Shown here one piece after another: positions 62,360 through 64,000 of a stretch of 64,000 bases of DNA. The position numbers and the translations under genes are program-made. Position 1 is the stretch's first letter; each line of letters opens with the position of its first letter. The notes below the pieces were generated by a model. That model did no database searches. It was not told the origin of the DNA and was given only the letters and a program-made list of their open reading frames with translations. Location of the stretch: positions 8,725,501-8,789,500 of the forward strand of contig NZ_CP086136.1 in assembly GCF_017565645.3 (NCBI RefSeq), in the 5' to 3' direction. This stretch comes from Bradyrhizobium barranii subsp. barranii (GTDB taxonomy: Bacteria > Pseudomonadota > Alphaproteobacteria > Rhizobiales > Xanthobacteraceae).

Positions 62360-63845
62360 GCCTACTCCTTTTCGCCGACGCATGAGTATGCCGATGATGC
62401 AACCGCGCTACGCATGGTTACGGCAGCTGCCGGACAACCAGTCGTTCAGCGATGACCGCGGCCGGTCCGCTTGAAGTTGATGTCTCTTGCGAGAATTGCT
62501 GTGGTCGTGCGAACAGAGCAAGCGGCGTGCCAAATCGGAATTCCAACATTGCGCGTTCTCTTCGTAGCATCTGGGTGCGTCGTAGCTCGATATTGGGCTA
62601 ACCTGACAATCGGCACGGCTAGTGACCGACATTCGTTGCAGCGTTAGCGACGAAATCGCGACTATTCAGAAACTGTGCAACCGGTGCCGCTGAGCGTACC
62701 GAATTGCAGGACCGGGAGCCGGTGGGGATCCGGCGTCATCAAGTTCTGTCGAAATGGAGAACCAAGCTAGCCTTGGCGCCATTCTCAAGGTCCCGCAAGT
62801 AGGCAGCTTTGTGCTCGTGTTGGATCGTTCAGAACGAGCCGCGCTCACGGCGGGTTGCGCCAGCAGCAACTGAACGCCGGCGAGCGCTTTGTAATGGCCG
62901 GGCCGGCAGTTGTGGGAGGCCTTGTCCTGCTCAGCCGCACCGAATTGCTGCTACTAATTCAAACAGGACCGCTCGCATGAGAGCAGGCCTGATCAACAAA
63001 TTACTCGAACTCGGACGGCCGCCAGCGTTGCCTTAGCGACGCGGATCATATTCTCACTGCGCCATATTCTGCGTGTGGCAGGGGCATCCACTCGAGACCT
63101 AGCGCCAGGGCCTCATTGTAAATGCGCGTACGTTCAATAGATGGTCCCCGCAGATCGGGCTGCCAGCGCTACATTCTCCAGACGCGCCGCTTGCGGGGAG
63201 GAGGATGAAAATTGCAATGCGGCGCTCCGAGGGCCTGGATCGCCGTTGTTGTCGAGGGGGACTCAATCAAGACGAAACTATTCCTTTCGGCCGCGGCCCC
63301 CGGGCCTGCAGAGCGATCGAGTGAATGTGTCGCTGATGTCGAATCCTCGTCGGGACTGCCCTTGTTCGGCCAAACCCGGGAGGCCGACCTGCGGTTAGCT
63401 GGCTTGTGTTGTGACGAAACCGCCACTCGCCCTCCGAGGCGAATGACGATCCAAAGAAGCTCGAAAAGGCGCGCCATGAGCGGGGATGAATGCGGGATGA
63501 TTCCTTCGCTTGGGTTGCTGCTCGCAACGGCGCTACGCATTCCTACGCCGCTGCTGTGCGGGCGGTACCGTCACCCAGCCTGTGACCGTAAGGGTGCAAG
63601 CAGCGTCCCGCCTCAGTCATTGCATGCCGGTTGCGGCCCGGCTAAGCTCGTAGCGTGCCTATGTGCGTCGCAATTACATTCTCATGGCGTTCACCTTTAG
63701 GTTCTGCCGAACCGTGCGCGGGTGGCAACGCGCGCCGTCTGGCCACGCCGGCGCTCGGAAGCTGGATCGCCGCGGTGATCTTGGTGGCCCTCCCCCGCTC
63801 GCATTGTGAGCCGCCACTCCATGTCGTCCTCATGCCGCAGCCTTC
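62360..63845. other. Long region without a firmly supported gene
   Basis: The first 200 bp should hold the M28 promoter. On the plus strand, 62860-63036 shows QQQLNAGERFVMAGPAVVGG then LVLLSRTELLLLIQTGPLA and an overlapping ATGA start, which looks like a fragment of a type II secretion inner-membrane protein (GspL/M-like), but this is weak. 63212-63700 has open frames on both strands without motifs. A plus frame ending at 63849 (GSWIAAVILVALPRSHCEPP) overlaps the prepilin peptidase start and may be a degraded upstream secretion gene. Confidence 0.35.
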
Positions 63846-64000
63846 ATGACAGACTTGACTAACACGATTTGCTACACGCTGCTGCTGTTCGCGTGTGGCT
63901 GGCTGATCTGGACCGATCTCCGCCATGGCATCATCCCTGATTGGATCAACGGCTTGATCGCAGCGCTGGGACTTGCGAGGACGTTTGCGATGGAGGGGGC
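63846..64000 (+). CDS. Prepilin peptidase (type A24), 3' end outside window
   Basis: ATG at 63846 overlapping an upstream stop (ATGA). MTDLTNTICYTLLLFACGWL then IWTDLRHGIIPDWINGLIAA: a first membrane helix followed by the catalytic-Asp region (TDLRHGIIPDWIN) of small CpaA/GspO-type enzymes. It would process pilin-like signal peptides for type II secretion or Tad pili. Only 51 codons are visible. Confidence 0.7.
   Translation, partial: MTDLTNTICYTLLLFACGWLIWTDLRHGIIPDWINGLIAALGLARTFAMEG

Overview
The window looks like accessory DNA of a rhizobial alphaproteobacterium, most likely a Bradyrhizobium-type symbiosis island. The grounds are the GC-rich coding style, IS families typical of these islands (IS66 with a UPF0149/YecA passenger, IS21, IS630, IS1111/IS110, IS256, IS5, IS3, IS481, IS1380, a group II intron), rhizobial-type tandem tyrosine recombinases, a relic resembling the Bradyrhizobium 'nodulate formation efficiency C' protein, and very many broken genes. 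The genus is inferred from remembered family resemblance, not from a search. I saw no rRNA, tRNA or CRISPR.

Layout. 0-6.2 kb: a large DUF5695-like gene cut by the window edge, an IS481 relic, a ruined NRPS adenylation domain, an intact IS630 beside a relic of its own end, and an outer-membrane beta-barrel gene. 6.2-10.8 kb: an IS66 (8-bp target duplication) carrying an IS1111-type element inside tnpC. 10.8-15.9 kb: small hypotheticals, an NfeC-like pseudogene and a group II intron. 15.9-20.1 kb: cassette ohyA1 - SDR - ohyA2 (two different oleate hydratases flanking a short-chain dehydrogenase). 20.1-24.2 kb: repeat cassette, a truncated IS256 fused in frame to an ABC-transporter gene end, a PLP decarboxylase and an IS5. 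24.2-26.3 kb: prophage relic. 26.3-28.5 kb: DUF3892, cold-shock protein, small genes and hairpin repeats. 28.9-36.4 kb: IS256 holding an IS110, IS630 with a winged-helix passenger, and a mosaic of IS fragments. 36.6-40.6 kb: ParA plus partner, a broken outer-membrane gene and a di-haem cytochrome c peroxidase. 41.3-43.9 kb: a second, inverted copy of the oleate hydratase cassette. 44.9-56.6 kb: two tyrosine recombinase genes broken by IS3 and IS21, each IS in turn broken by one of two same-length IS66 copies. 57.7-62.4 kb: M28 and M4 secreted peptidases, the M4 gene split by IS1380. The end holds the start of a prepilin peptidase.

Two results stand out. First, the fatty-acid cassette exists twice and has decayed reciprocally. 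At 15.9-20.1 kb both oleate hydratases are open but the SDR carries a 4-bp expansion frameshift. At 41.3-43.9 kb the SDR is intact, ohyA2 is shattered and ohyA1 is reduced to its start. One intact copy of each gene remains, consistent with a pathway hydrating unsaturated fatty acids and oxidising the hydroxy product. Second, the two halves of the IS3 orfB, the IS21 istB and a recombinase gene lie on opposite strands on either side of two inverted IS66 copies. The IS66 target duplications are also exchanged (ggtctatc at 45884 and 52378; aaccaact at 49053 and 55547). This is the footprint of an IS66 x IS66 inversion of 49053-52385 and allows the earlier nesting order to be rebuilt.

Manual coordinates for short sites may be off by one or two bases.
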